From: Lentinula raphanica | Lineage: Eukaryota > Basidiomycota > Agaricomycetes > Agaricales > Omphalotaceae | Length of the DNA stretch: 64,000 nucleotides | NCBI GenBank assembly: GCA_027919835.1 | Contig: JANVFP010000017.1 | Coordinates: 1,076,041 to 1,140,040 of the forward strand | Direction of reading: 5' to 3' | Shown here: positions 32,345 to 42,338 of the stretch, piece after piece | Layout: every line of letters starts with the position of its first letter | How positions within the stretch are numbered: position 1 is the stretch's first letter | Translations under genes and position numbers: made by a program | The notes under the pieces: model-generated | The model's input: the letters and a program-made list of their open reading frames with translations, nothing else | The model's database searches: none | What the model was told of the DNA's origin: nothing

Positions 32345-35166
32345 ATGGCTGCATCTTCCCGTACTGCTGCCACCAAGCCATCGACTACGAAGAAGGCCAC
32401 TGGAAACCGAGTTTATGGAGTAGCGCCAATCCGTCCTCCGTCGTTTTCACCCGATTTCGAAGAGCCAGCTTCTGCTACTTCGGTCATGGTTTACAACGCT
32501 GTTCGTGCAGTAGGCGACACTCCCTCTGACAGGTCTGCACTTTTTCTCCCAGCTTCAGCTGAGGAGTGCTCCGTCCTCGTTAATAATTTTCGCCGATACC
32601 CCAATTCTGCCCCTCCTGCCTTTCATCTGGCACGTTACACCAGTCCCGAGAGACTCGACTTTCGCAATGTAATGGCCGCGCTCAGCACTTCCCCGGCGCC
32701 GGCCACTTTTTACCCACCACGCTATGTTCGAACTTGTTCGGTTTTCGCAGAGGGTCGCGCTTCCACCAGTGAGGGTCTCCATCTATACCAAGCGCTGGTG
32801 ATTTTGCAAAAGGCCTTCGTCAAGATCATCGGAGGTCACCATGCCAAAGCTGAGAATGGTCGGCGCGTCTTACAATTCACGAACCATCCCAATTTTTCTG
32901 AGTGCTTGGTACGTACTCTCTACCGCCGAACCTTCTTTTCCAGCCGCTAACCATTGCCCAGCGCTATTATCACGAACATTGGCATTATACCAATAATTGC
33001 CCTCTATTTGCACCACTGCTTATCGCCCTCGTTTGCGATTTCTGCGAGGAACACTTATCCCCTGCCGAATACAAGAAGCGTGTTTACGATAGCAAGGCGC
33101 GAAAAGGGCTTGGTATGAGCTCCAAGACTCGCGAGCGGGTCAAGGTAGTAGTAGTTCCGGCCCTGCCCATCTCATTCTTGCTCATTCGTCCACCCTCTAG
33201 GCCTGCGTTGAAGACCTTCTCACCCTCAAGACCCTAGCCATTCCCATTCCCTTTGATCCCAATACACGAGAGGGACAGATCATTGTGACTGTAGCCAGCA
33301 AGGGCACCGAGGCTGATCAGATTCGGCAACCCTATACCAACGTTGCTTTTCGGCCAGATCCAGCCAAACGCGTCCTGACACCCAAGCCTGAACCATCCGA
33401 CAAACCCTCGAAATCTTCAAAGGCCCTTTCGGCCCCGCCACGCCCTGACACCCCCGAGGAGGAGGAGGACACGGAATCCGATGGTTCGTCTTTCCACGGC
33501 GCCTCTGTACGCCCTTCCCCCGAGCGGTTTCCTGTCCCCAGTTCACCGATTGCCGTGGACGAGAATGACGAGGAGGCGAATGATCTATTTTCTCCCTTTC
33601 CCGAACCTCCGGTCTTGGGACAACGTCAGAGTATCGCTCGCGCAGCTAAATCGAAGCCGCTGGTGCCCGAGGTTATCATGAAAGCCCCGGGCCCCGCTCC
33701 TAAATGGTCAAGAGTGTCTCCTGTCGAAGACCCCGATCCCGTAAGCCGTCTCCTATGTCTATCCTCTATTGTCTTCTCATGCTGTTTCCTCTGTCACCCC
33801 TCACTAGCCCTTTCGCGAACCTCCTGCCAAGAAACGTCGCACTGCCGTCAAGGCTCAGACCGCTATGCCTGCTTCTCAGGATCCGTCTGGTGCATCTCTC
33901 CCCACTCGGATCCAAGAAGGCGAGCCCGATTACTTTGACGACGACGATATTAAAACATCTGGCCATCAACATTTCCTGACCAATCCCGACTTCAAACCCA
34001 AGGCTCCCTTTTCGCAGTTGATTCGCAAGACCATTGCTCAAAACCCTCGAGCCCCCAAACTTCCTTTCCTCCGGCGTCCCAAATGGCAGATCTCAGAGGA
34101 AATGAAAGACTTCGGCGCCTTTATCAATTCGGCGGATACTTCGTTCTCTTTGCAAGGCCTTAGCCGGTACAACTATCTCACCTCCAGACCCTTGCAAGCC
34201 TCCGCCAGTAACACCCTTCCTTCTCCGGAGGCGTTACTTTCTCCCAACAATTGTTTGACTTGTCTTAGTCGTGGGATGGTTTGTGAGGGGGGCACCAAGA
34301 TTGGCGGGCCTTGCGGTCATTGTGACCGTACCCATCGCAATTGTCCCAGCTGTCTTGGCCTGGATGAACACCGGGACCGCTTTCTAGCCATTCACAACAC
34401 CGTCCAAGGATACCCAGCAGGTAAGCCTAGTACTCATTTCTTCTAATCTGCTGCTTAACCGGTCTTAGGGTACTCTGGTTCACTAGACCGTTTCCGCAGC
34501 ACGCTCGACGAAATGCGCAACGTAGCTTCTTCTTTTGGTACAATCTTCGGGGATGTCCGTCGTCGCCTCGCGCTCAATTTGCAGGAGATACACTCGAACG
34601 GTTTTGACTTCAACGTCGTCCTTTCCAAATGGGTGGAGGACAACCCCAATCATCCCCTCGACTACGACCTCCTCACCTGGCTGGCAACCTTCTTCGGTTG
34701 GGATTCCGCCTGTAACCTGTCTTCTTACCTGGTTGATCCCACCGATTCGGCTCGCTTGGAGGAGTTCCTTCGATCTAACGAGCTTCCTACGACCGAGGTT
34801 ACTGAACCGGGTGCACTGGACCCCATCGTCCCATCCTCCTCGGTTCCTCAGCTTCACCACGACTCTCCTGTGTCCCCTGCCAAATCCGCGATCCATGTCC
34901 CTGCCTCCCCGCTTACATCACGTCGCCGACCCCTCGCCGCGGTCCCTGACAATTTTAGTCAGGACCGCAAATTCCACACTCCCCTCCCCGAATCTATCAC
35001 CGTTGACAATGAGGAGTTGGACGGGGAAGAAGGAACTTCCCGGACCTCGGTAGGGCGGACTTTGCTAGCAGAGCATGACGACAGCGACGAAGACGATGAC
35101 CTGGATGTGGAAATTATCAACGACGACACCTCTGGCCTTTCCAAACCCAAAAAGCCTCGTAAGTAG
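32345..35166 (+). CDS. Antisense cargo gene A: nuclear-type protein with a Zn2Cys6-like cluster
   Basis: Exons 32345-32908, 32962-33144, 33201-33740, 33808-34420 and 34469-35166 total 2,598 bp, in frame, giving 865 residues. All four introns have clean GT-AG ends. The N-terminal 240 residues look globular (RYYHEHWHYTNNCPLFAPLL). A long proline/acidic linker follows, with a basic patch (PPAKKRRTAVK) that could be a nuclear signal. From about residue 578 there is C-x2-C-x6-C-x9-C-x2-C-x6-C, the spacing of the fungal Zn(II)2Cys6 binuclear cluster, plus an extra CxxC end. A helical region (TLDEMRNVASSFG, ALNLQEIHSNGFDFN) and an acidic tail complete it. It lies inside the retrotransposon but on the opposite strand to gag-pol. 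Similar proteins exist in mushrooms, but I know no assigned function. Confidence 0.75.
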
Positions 35167-35931
35167 CACATTGAACGGACTCCTAGTATGAGCCTTCTAT
35201 ATTACTTTGAGAATTTTTGCGACCTTTTGTATATATCCACGCTTGCTCGGTCTCTAGTATACACCTAGTAGACCATTTTGTTCTGAATGCATATGCCCAT
35301 GTGGGCCCTCGTATCTTGTCCTTTTACAGTCTGATCCCATCCTTAAGAGCCTATAAGTCACTTAAGATCCTTGAGATATTGTCTAAGTTATCCTTGTGAG
35401 TTTAGGGCCCTTGTCCTTGGCTTTTACTTGCTAAACAATATAAGTATCTTTATTGATAACTTGTTGTTCTGCACAGTGTCCGCCTCGGTCATTCTATGCC
35501 CTGTCTAAGTCTTTTTGCATTATATTTTCCGTCGATTTTTAAGCCGAAGTTACGTTTGATCTGCTAGATCATTTTGGTCTGCTAGATCAAACCCATCAAT
35601 GTTGATTCTTCGGTTATCAAGTTGGTGGTTGCAGCCTCATATGGCATGTTAAATCCATTGGGCTTTACAAATTGCAAGCTGCGTCGGTTTTAGATCTAAG
35701 TCTTTTGCGTTGTACGCATGCTTAAGCTGTCAATGAGCACAGGTCTTTTAGATCTCGTAAAATTTTCATGAAATTTTCTGAAATTTTCGAAATTCTTGAA
35801 TTTCGAAATTCTTGAAACACCATGTGTCCCCTCCCCCAAACTAAAGCTCAGCAGTCCCCTGCTGACCCGAAGCATCAGAAAAGGTATAAAAGCCCTTGAT
35901 CTAAGAGATCCGACTCCCAACTCAACGAAAA
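35167..35931. other. Spacer between the two antisense cargo genes
   Basis: Contains the 3' end of gene A, the polypurine-like 14-mer at 35,831, two GATC-N5-GATC motifs near 35,558-35,595 and a run of GAAATTTTCGAAATTCTTGAA-type inverted near-repeats around 35,770-35,820. It should carry the promoter of gene B. No further gene is seen. Confidence 0.5.
35831..35844 (-). other. Internal polypurine-tract-like copy 1
   Basis: The plus-strand sequence CTCCCCCAAACTAA is identical to the 14-mer beside the 3' LTR, and both copies are followed by AAG. It lies in the spacer between the two antisense genes. See findings. Confidence 0.6.
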
Positions 35932-37953
35932 ATGGCTCCCAACTTCGAGTACCACAATCTCCCTATCTCGCTTGAAGCTGACTTTGCCAACTGGTGCGTC
36001 GACGCGGAGTACTGGGCTGCTCGTGTTAGCGATGACAAGAGCCTGGCCTGGCAAGGTGCCAAGTACAGTTCCAGCAAGGACAAGGTCGAGTTCACCACGT
36101 CCAACAAAACGATCTTTCTGAACGATGTCCGTTGCGCATACACTCATCTGGTACGGAAATCGTTTGATCTGCTAGATCTAACAAAACTAACCATTTTCCG
36201 TTAGCTCATTCGAGTGTCCCGCGACGCTGCGTGTATGAACAAGGAATATCTGCGGGCGTACGACAATCTCGCGGAGGAATTACTTTCCGCCGTGAATGCG
36301 TACCGCACTATCCGTGACGAGATCCCTAAGCAGTTTCCCAAACTCTCTGAAGAGGGAGGGAAGAACGCTGAGATCGTCAGTTTCTACATTCAGCTGAACG
36401 ACCTTCGTCGCAAAAAGCTCCGTGAGGACCAAGGCAGACAGGGATCTCCTGCTGTCAGTACTCGCGGACCTAGTGTTCCACCTGCTGATCCTGAAGGACC
36501 GTCGAAATCCAAGTCGAAAGGCAAGGAAGTTGCGACTGATCCAGCAGATCCAGCAGTTTCTGATGCTGACGCCAAGTTCATGGCCGAGGTGGTGCGTTTC
36601 CGCAACTGTTTACGAAGATTCATTTACTAAGTAAAGGTCCCAGGATGCTGATCTTGCAGAACATGGTCCTTCTCCTCCAAAAGGTCCTCGAGGCGCACTT
36701 GCTAACCATTTACGAGGCCGCGGACTTCCCATGCGAGGCCACTTCCGTAGTCCACGCGAGCAACGCTTTGAAATGCAAGACTCACTGCGTATGGGTGTTC
36801 CTGTTCCGCGGTATGACCCTCCGGTAAGTATTGGACCTTGATCTGTTAGATCAGCTGCTAAATGTTTATCCAGCCTCGTCGTGCTGAACTCGTCATCGAT
36901 CATATCATTGGTATGGACGAAAGGATCAAGCACGCCAAGGAGGAACGTGAAAAAGGCGAGAAGGGGAAGAAGACCGCGGAAGCGACTCCTCCTCCTCCTA
37001 CCAGGCCCTCTACTCGTTCCAAAAGCAAGAAGAAATCCCCTGACGACGAACCGGCTGCTCTGGCAGATCAGGATGTCTCTGTACGTGGCTGGTCTTGTAG
37101 ATCAGACAAGTTTATGACTAACCCGTGCCATAGATGGCTGACGAAGTCGAGGATTCTACTCCTGCGAAGGCTAAGACCAAAACCAAAAAGCGCGACACCG
37201 TCGACGACGACGATGACACTCCGAAGTCTTCCAAGACCAAGAGCAAGCGCAAACGTTCCGAACGCGATGTTGGTCCCGCGGACGGTGATGAGACTGAGCG
37301 GGCTCTGTCTCCTCAAGCACATAGTACTGTGCACGCTGTAACCGCGATCTCCCAGCCTCGTGCTGTTGGTGAAGATCTGATTAAGAGGGTGAAGTATTCG
37401 TTGGAACTCGCGGATACTAGTGAGTACCACTTCCATTTTCCGCTTTTTCGTACGGACTTCTACGGAAACTCGTTGATCTGCTAGATCACGCATTTTCCGT
37501 TAGATATTTTCGCTTTGCATAGTCCGGAGTCCTTCCGCAAATCTTCGTCGTTTGCTGATTATTGTTACAGGTACCCCCGACGATACAGATCATCGAGATC
37601 TCGTGCAACTTCTTCACAACATCGGACTCGCCCACAACCCGGAGGTTGAATCGTACACCGAAGAGCAGTACAATGCTTTCATCAACTTCCATACGACCCA
37701 ACTCTTCGACTGTGTTATGAAAGCTCGTTTCTATGCACACCGTGGGGAGGCTAGTCAACGGATCATCGACAACGCCCGGGCTGCTCGGAAGGCTGGTGAA
37801 CCTCTGCCCAAAGACGAGGACACCACCATGACTCCTGCCGGCGTTGAAGAGGTGTACGTGTTTTCCGCACCACCGTCGCTGCCACCCGTAATTAAAATTG
37901 CGCAGACAGACTTAGAGGATCCCGAAATGCAAGGGCCACGCTCCGCACCTTAA
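35932..37953 (+). CDS. Antisense cargo gene B: uncharacterised basic/acidic protein
   Basis: Exons 35932-36150, 36205-36591, 36644-36823, 36874-37080, 37134-37419 and 37571-37953 total 1,662 bp, in frame, giving 553 residues. The N-terminus MAPNFEYHNLPISLEADFAN leads into a helical, tyrosine- and tryptophan-rich 140-residue region that may be a folded domain. The middle has two lysine-rich blocks (KSKSKGKEV and SKTKSKRKRSERD) that look like nuclear signals. The C-terminal 150 residues (DDTDHRDLVQLLHNIGLAHN...) are again helical. No catalytic motif is visible. Several introns contain GATC-N5-GATC and TTTCCG motifs. It lies on the plus strand within the minus-strand retrotransposon, between gene A and the integrase. 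Confidence 0.72.
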
Positions 37954-38125
37954 GCAAGTGCTTATCGAGGCTGACCATCTAGATCATCGTTCATTCTGCC
38001 CTGTCGCCTATTTTTATACCTGTACTTTTGTCAAGTCAAGTATCATTGGTAGTTTTTGAGGTAATCCAGTGGCAACTAAATTCCTCGAGTGATTATTAAG
38101 ATAGAATAAGTTGAAACATCGCGGA

Positions 38126-38139
38126 AACTCCCCCAAACT
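38126..38139 (-). other. Internal polypurine-tract-like copy 2
   Basis: The same plus-strand 14-mer CTCCCCCAAACTAA, here 26 bp beyond the integrase stop codon. It forms the boundary between pol and the antisense cargo region. Confidence 0.6.
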
Positions 38140-38164
38140 AACTGATCTGTTGGATCAGGCATGT

Positions 38165-40093
38165 TTAGAAAGATTTCCGACGACCACTTCGTCGTGGACC
38201 CTTCGGTAGAGACGGATTCGCCTCTTCCTCTTGATCTTCGGACTCAGCAGCCTTCAGATCCTCCGGATCAAGCTGTTCAACAGGCGGAACCAGTGGTGGT
38301 TCAACGGAATTCGACTGATCATCACCGGAAATGTTTATTCGAGGGACAGTACTGAAAATAAAGTCCTCCACTTCCTCAGGTTCGTCTTCCTCATCCTGTA
38401 CCATAGATTCTAACTGCTCGGGCGACAGATCTATCAGATCATGTATATTTTCCGGCAGTTCAATCGGTTCGTAACGAGCATGATGCGGGATCACACGGAA
38501 AGCACCCACTTTGTCTTTAAGTACAGTGCCATCCATTTCCGCAATGATATATGCACCTCCTCGTGTCCTCCGGATAACAACCATAGGTCCACGATATCGA
38601 AGGTACATTTTCCGATCCAAATTCTTCTCGATAGCAGTGTTCCGTACCTGTACTAAGGTTCCCGGTTTGAAATCCCAGTCCTTAATGGTGTACTTGTACT
38701 TTTCCTCGAAAACTCTCGCTTCTCGACGTTTGTTCTCGTCGATCCGTGATTTCATGTTCTCGACGAAGGAACGATGTTTGGAAAGAGCCTGAGCCCGGAA
38801 GCCCAGTAACTCTTCCCGTGATAGTATTCGATTTGGTGGATTGACCAAATATGTAGATTCAACAATATCGAAAGGTAGCAGAGGTTCAGTACCGGTAGCT
38901 ACGAAGTATGGCGAACAGCCTAAACCTCTCCGTGCAGTAATACGATCAGCCCAAAGTATCGGTTTCAAGAAGTAGTACCATTTTGACAGATCTCCCGCAC
39001 ACGCTTTCGCAAGTGCTTGTCTCAGATCAAAGTGAGCACGTTCAATCTTTCCGTTAGCTTGTGAATTGTAAGGCGATATCTGTATTCCACGGATCCCGTA
39101 TTTCTGTTCGAGCCATCTCAACATAAGCTTCATCTGTGGTGCATTGTCCGAGACCACGATTTCCGGACATCCCCATCTACATATGATGTCTTCAAAGAAC
39201 CATTCCGCGAGTGATCTCGCGTTTTCAACTCTCAGTGCCCTAGCTTCCGACCAACTCGACAATGAATCCCTTCCGTGAACGATATATCTACAACCATTAC
39301 TAGCCGGAGACATAACCATAGTATCGATATGTATCTTTTGGAACAAGGACGGCGTGAAGGTCACCGTTGGAGGGATCCGTACCAAAGACCTAAGTCGATC
39401 TTGGCAGGCTTGACATGTTTTCACATACCACTCCACGTCTTTCTCCAGATCAGGCCACCAAAACCTCTTTTCCAAGAAGTCTTTCGTAGCATATGTGCCC
39501 TTGTGTCCCAAAGCATCATGAGCACTGTGCAATAGATACATTCGTTTTTCCGGTTCAACCACTAAACGCAGTTGATCTGTGGATGGTTTCCGATGGAACA
39601 GTCGACCTTCCGAGTCTATTGAAAAGGACAGCGTTTTCCGGTCCATTTCCGCTCGTTGTCTCTTGTCCAACTTCGCGAATTGTTCAGCATTCGGGTCCTT
39701 AAGCCATGCTCGAATTTCCGGTAACTGCTGATCTAGACGATTTCCGCCATCCGATCTATGAGATATCGGATATTTGTGATCAGGTCCCCAAGTAGCATTG
39801 TCGGGGATCGCAGTATACTGCAGAAACTGAGAGGTTAAAGGCATTCCCGAGGCCTCTAAACGTTCTTTGAGGAATGCATGCTGGATCTCTTCCTCCCGGG
39901 CAACTTGAAGATCTTCCGCAAACTCATCTTCAATGGTCTCGCAAAAGTATCCTGTCCGGGGATCTATATGATCTTTGAATGATTCAAAGGGCAATGGATC
40001 ATCCGCTTCGTCCGCTTTGAAGAACCTAACGTTGTTGGAGTCATCTGCATCTTCTGCTAGATCCTCTTCGGTTTCCCGACGAGGGTAGTCCAA
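38165..40093 (-). CDS. Retrotransposon integrase frame
   Basis: Reading frame of about 640 residues. The zinc-binding HHCC domain is HSAHDALGHKGTYATK...CQACQ. The catalytic core has the D,D(35)E triad in KIHIDTMVM, IVVSDNAPQ and NGKIERAH. Downstream, LRYRGPMVVIRR resembles the GPY/F module. The C-terminus is an acidic tail ending in a basic patch, with no chromodomain. The frame begins without its own ATG near 40,093. It is offset by one base from the RNase H frame, so it must be expressed as part of pol. It integrates the cDNA copy into chromosomes. Confidence 0.88.
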   Translation of the reverse strand: MDYPRRETEEDLAEDADDSNNVRFFKADEADDPLPFESFKDHIDPRTGYFCETIEDEFAEDLQVAREEEIQHAFLKERLEASGMPLTSQFLQYTAIPDNATWGPDHKYPISHRSDGGNRLDQQLPEIRAWLKDPNAEQFAKLDKRQRAEMDRKTLSFSIDSEGRLFHRKPSTDQLRLVVEPEKRMYLLHSAHDALGHKGTYATKDFLEKRFWWPDLEKDVEWYVKTCQACQDRLRSLVRIPPTVTFTPSLFQKIHIDTMVMSPASNGCRYIVHGRDSLSSWSEARALRVENARSLAEWFFEDIICRWGCPEIVVSDNAPQMKLMLRWLEQKYGIRGIQISPYNSQANGKIERAHFDLRQALAKACAGDLSKWYYFLKPILWADRITARRGLGCSPYFVATGTEPLLPFDIVESTYLVNPPNRILSREELLGFRAQALSKHRSFVENMKSRIDENKRREARVFEEKYKYTIKDWDFKPGTLVQVRNTAIEKNLDRKMYLRYRGPMVVIRRTRGGAYIIAEMDGTVLKDKVGAFRVIPHHARYEPIELPENIHDLIDLSPEQLESMVQDEEDEPEEVEDFIFSTVPRINISGDDQSNSVEPPLVPPVEQLDPEDLKAAESEDQEEEANPSLPKGPRRSGRRKSF

Positions 40094-40410
40094 CCTCCCG
40101 GAGGTCTTCGAGACAAACCATCAGGTCCAAAGGTTGCTCCTTTGACATGGATCAAATCGAAATGGAATTTACGGATATCTTCAATCCAACGGTTGATCGT
40201 AGCGTTTGGACCACTACTCGGATTTTCAAGCATTCCTTGAATATAGCTAGCATCCGTTTCCACCGTGAGTTTCCGACATCCATAAAGAAGATAGTGTGTT
40301 GCTCGGAGAGCAACCTTCAAACCATAGAGTTCACGCTTAGATTGAGAAAACCGAGCTTCACGTTCATTATACGGGATGGATCCGAAGTAATTATAGAAAT
40401 CTTCGTCTGA
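40057..40410 (-). CDS. RNase H C-terminal segment, out of frame with RT
   Basis: This frame continues the RNase H domain: FYNYFGSIPYNEREARFSQS, then ELYGLKVALRATHYLLYG, then VETDASYIQGML (typical RNase H aspartate region), then HVKGATFGPDGLSRRPP, the usual end before integrase. It is one base off from both the RT frame and the integrase frame. One extra G near 40,407 and one near 40,098 would fuse all three. No canonical slippery heptamer is seen at either place. Base-calling error, a defective copy, or unusual frameshifting are all possible. Confidence 0.75.
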   Translation of the reverse strand, partial: SDEDFYNYFGSIPYNEREARFSQSKRELYGLKVALRATHYLLYGCRKLTVETDASYIQGMLENPSSGPNATINRWIEDIRKFHFDLIHVKGATFGPDGLSRRPPGGWTTLVGKPKRI

Positions 40411-42338
40411 TCTACAGGATCAATCTGATAGATGTAAAATCCCGTACCCATGTAAGAACTATCCACTGCTAAGTGTGTTTCCCAGTCATATACTATGACT
40501 CTTAAGGCTGGTGCATTACGGACTCCGTCTTTCAACAGGTCCATGGCTATGACATGCTCATCCTTCCACTCAAACGGAATATTCGCCGTTAATTTGGTCA
40601 AAGGTGAGGCTTTCTTAGCGTAATTGTGAATGAACATCCGGAGCTGACCAACAGTTCCCAGAAAGGCTCGGACCTGTGTCTTAGAAGAGCACGGAGGCCA
40701 AGTCAGAACCGTAGTTGCGATTCTATCTTCCGGTTTCTGTCCTTCGTACGTGCAACGGTGTCCAACCACTACAGTTTCAGCGCAACACAGGAATGCTTTA
40801 GGTCCCGAGAAGGTTCCGCCGCAATACCGCATCCGCTGAATGATTCGGTTCACATTTTGGAGATGCTCCCAGACAAATCGTCTGATCAAAGGATTTTCAG
40901 GGATAGTTTCGTATCCGCCACCCGGTAATTCATAACGAGTCCCGGGGCCTCTGATAGGAACATCATCGACGTATGGAATAGTATATTCCGGAATTTCATC
41001 TCGCATCATGTAAGTTACATCGTCATGGAATATCGGAACAGAGTTCGTCCAACCCATAGGCAACTTTACGAGACGGTGTGGTCCGTACGGAGTTTGGAAT
41101 GTCGTCAGATCTCGCGAACTAACATCGAGTGGTCGTTCATCATAACCCACATAGATATCCAACAAACCACCACAGGCACGACCCGCAAAATGACGAGCAA
41201 TATCCGCGGTAGCAGGAGGAATCCCGGAGTGTTGAATGGTCACCTTGTTCAAGGGTTCCAAACTATGTACTAAACGAAGACTCGTTCCATCCTTCTTGAC
41301 CACACAAAACCATTTTGAACGATAGCTCGAGCAGGATGGTTCATAAACTCCAGCATCAATCTTATCCTTGATGATCTTACAAACCTTTTCGAAGATTCCG
41401 GGAGGAATTGGAATATTTCGTTCGACCCAGGGCTCATGAGGTATGACCGGAATTTTCACGGGAGGAAAGAAGTCCTCTCTGAATGTTCCGCCCTCGGAAG
41501 CTTCCCAAGCAAAACCCATTTCCTGCAACTTCATCATATGATGAACTAGCTTCATTTCCTCGTCCGTAAGGAAACCTTCCGCATGGTTTTTCTCGATGAT
41601 CTCTTTCCGTTCTTGCGTATACCGAATACCCGGCGTGAATTCCGGAGGATGAGTTGGTAGATCTGGTAGATCAGCCAAAGGATCCCCGTAAATGTGTCTC
41701 CGCACACGGAATTCTTCCGGTAGATCAGCCTTGACAGGGCGAACTTTCACCGCTACAGGCTTATATTTTCGAGAACCGAAGACCGAAACTGGCTGATCTG
41801 GCAAAAACACATCATTATAGGCGCATATATGCTGGTCAATCGTCTCGTTCTTGAGTTCCCAGAGCTTAACACGATGCATCGCAGCCTCCAAATCTTGGGT
41901 CATTGAAGACAATTCCGCATCTTTTGTTTGATCTACTTGATCTGGTAGATCTTCCGTGTTATCATATGGACGAGTTAACCCGTGTAAGTCTTTCCACCTA
42001 ACATCCTTTGTCATGGACTGGTAAAAGGTCTCTTTCAGGTCCTCAACGGTCGGATCAGCTCTAAATCCTTCCTTCCATGGGTTGATCACACGATTTTGTT
42101 GATGATCTACACCTTTGTTCAGGTATAGTGATATGGTTTCGGCAATTCCGGGGTGGGACTTCTCGATCGTTGGCCGACAGCATTGTACATACACGTCCGC
42201 TAATTCTTCATCTGAGAAGGTACCTCGTTTCACCTGATTCGACTCTATAACCACTTCCTCCGCTTGAGCATCCCAGTACCCACTAAGAGCGATTTCTACC
42301 TCTCCCTGGTCGCTACTCAGATCCCAGAGGTTATTCAA
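40317..42338 (-). CDS. Retrotransposon reverse transcriptase and start of RNase H
   Basis: Frame of about 673 residues. RT motifs in order: KKDGTSLRLVHSLEPLNK, then GLLDIYVGYDE, then PYGPHRLVKLPMGWTNS, the catalytic PYVDDVPI (YVDD), then FSGPKAFLC, then VRAFLGTVGQLRMFI. The RNase H begins at HLAVDSSYMGTGFYIY. The frame opens with a TTG codon that overlaps the protease stop, so it has no independent start. It is reached from the protease frame by a -1 step at AAATTTT. It copies element RNA to DNA and degrades the RNA strand. The frame turns to nonsense after about 40,400. Confidence 0.9.
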   Translation of the reverse strand: MNNLWDLSSDQGEVEIALSGYWDAQAEEVVIESNQVKRGTFSDEELADVYVQCCRPTIEKSHPGIAETISLYLNKGVDHQQNRVINPWKEGFRADPTVEDLKETFYQSMTKDVRWKDLHGLTRPYDNTEDLPDQVDQTKDAELSSMTQDLEAAMHRVKLWELKNETIDQHICAYNDVFLPDQPVSVFGSRKYKPVAVKVRPVKADLPEEFRVRRHIYGDPLADLPDLPTHPPEFTPGIRYTQERKEIIEKNHAEGFLTDEEMKLVHHMMKLQEMGFAWEASEGGTFREDFFPPVKIPVIPHEPWVERNIPIPPGIFEKVCKIIKDKIDAGVYEPSCSSYRSKWFCVVKKDGTSLRLVHSLEPLNKVTIQHSGIPPATADIARHFAGRACGGLLDIYVGYDERPLDVSSRDLTTFQTPYGPHRLVKLPMGWTNSVPIFHDDVTYMMRDEIPEYTIPYVDDVPIRGPGTRYELPGGGYETIPENPLIRRFVWEHLQNVNRIIQRMRYCGGTFSGPKAFLCCAETVVVGHRCTYEGQKPEDRIATTVLTWPPCSSKTQVRAFLGTVGQLRMFIHNYAKKASPLTKLTANIPFEWKDEHVIAMDLLKDGVRNAPALRVIVYDWETHLAVDSSYMGTGFYIYQIDPVDQTKISIITSDPSRIMNVKLGFLNLSVNSMV

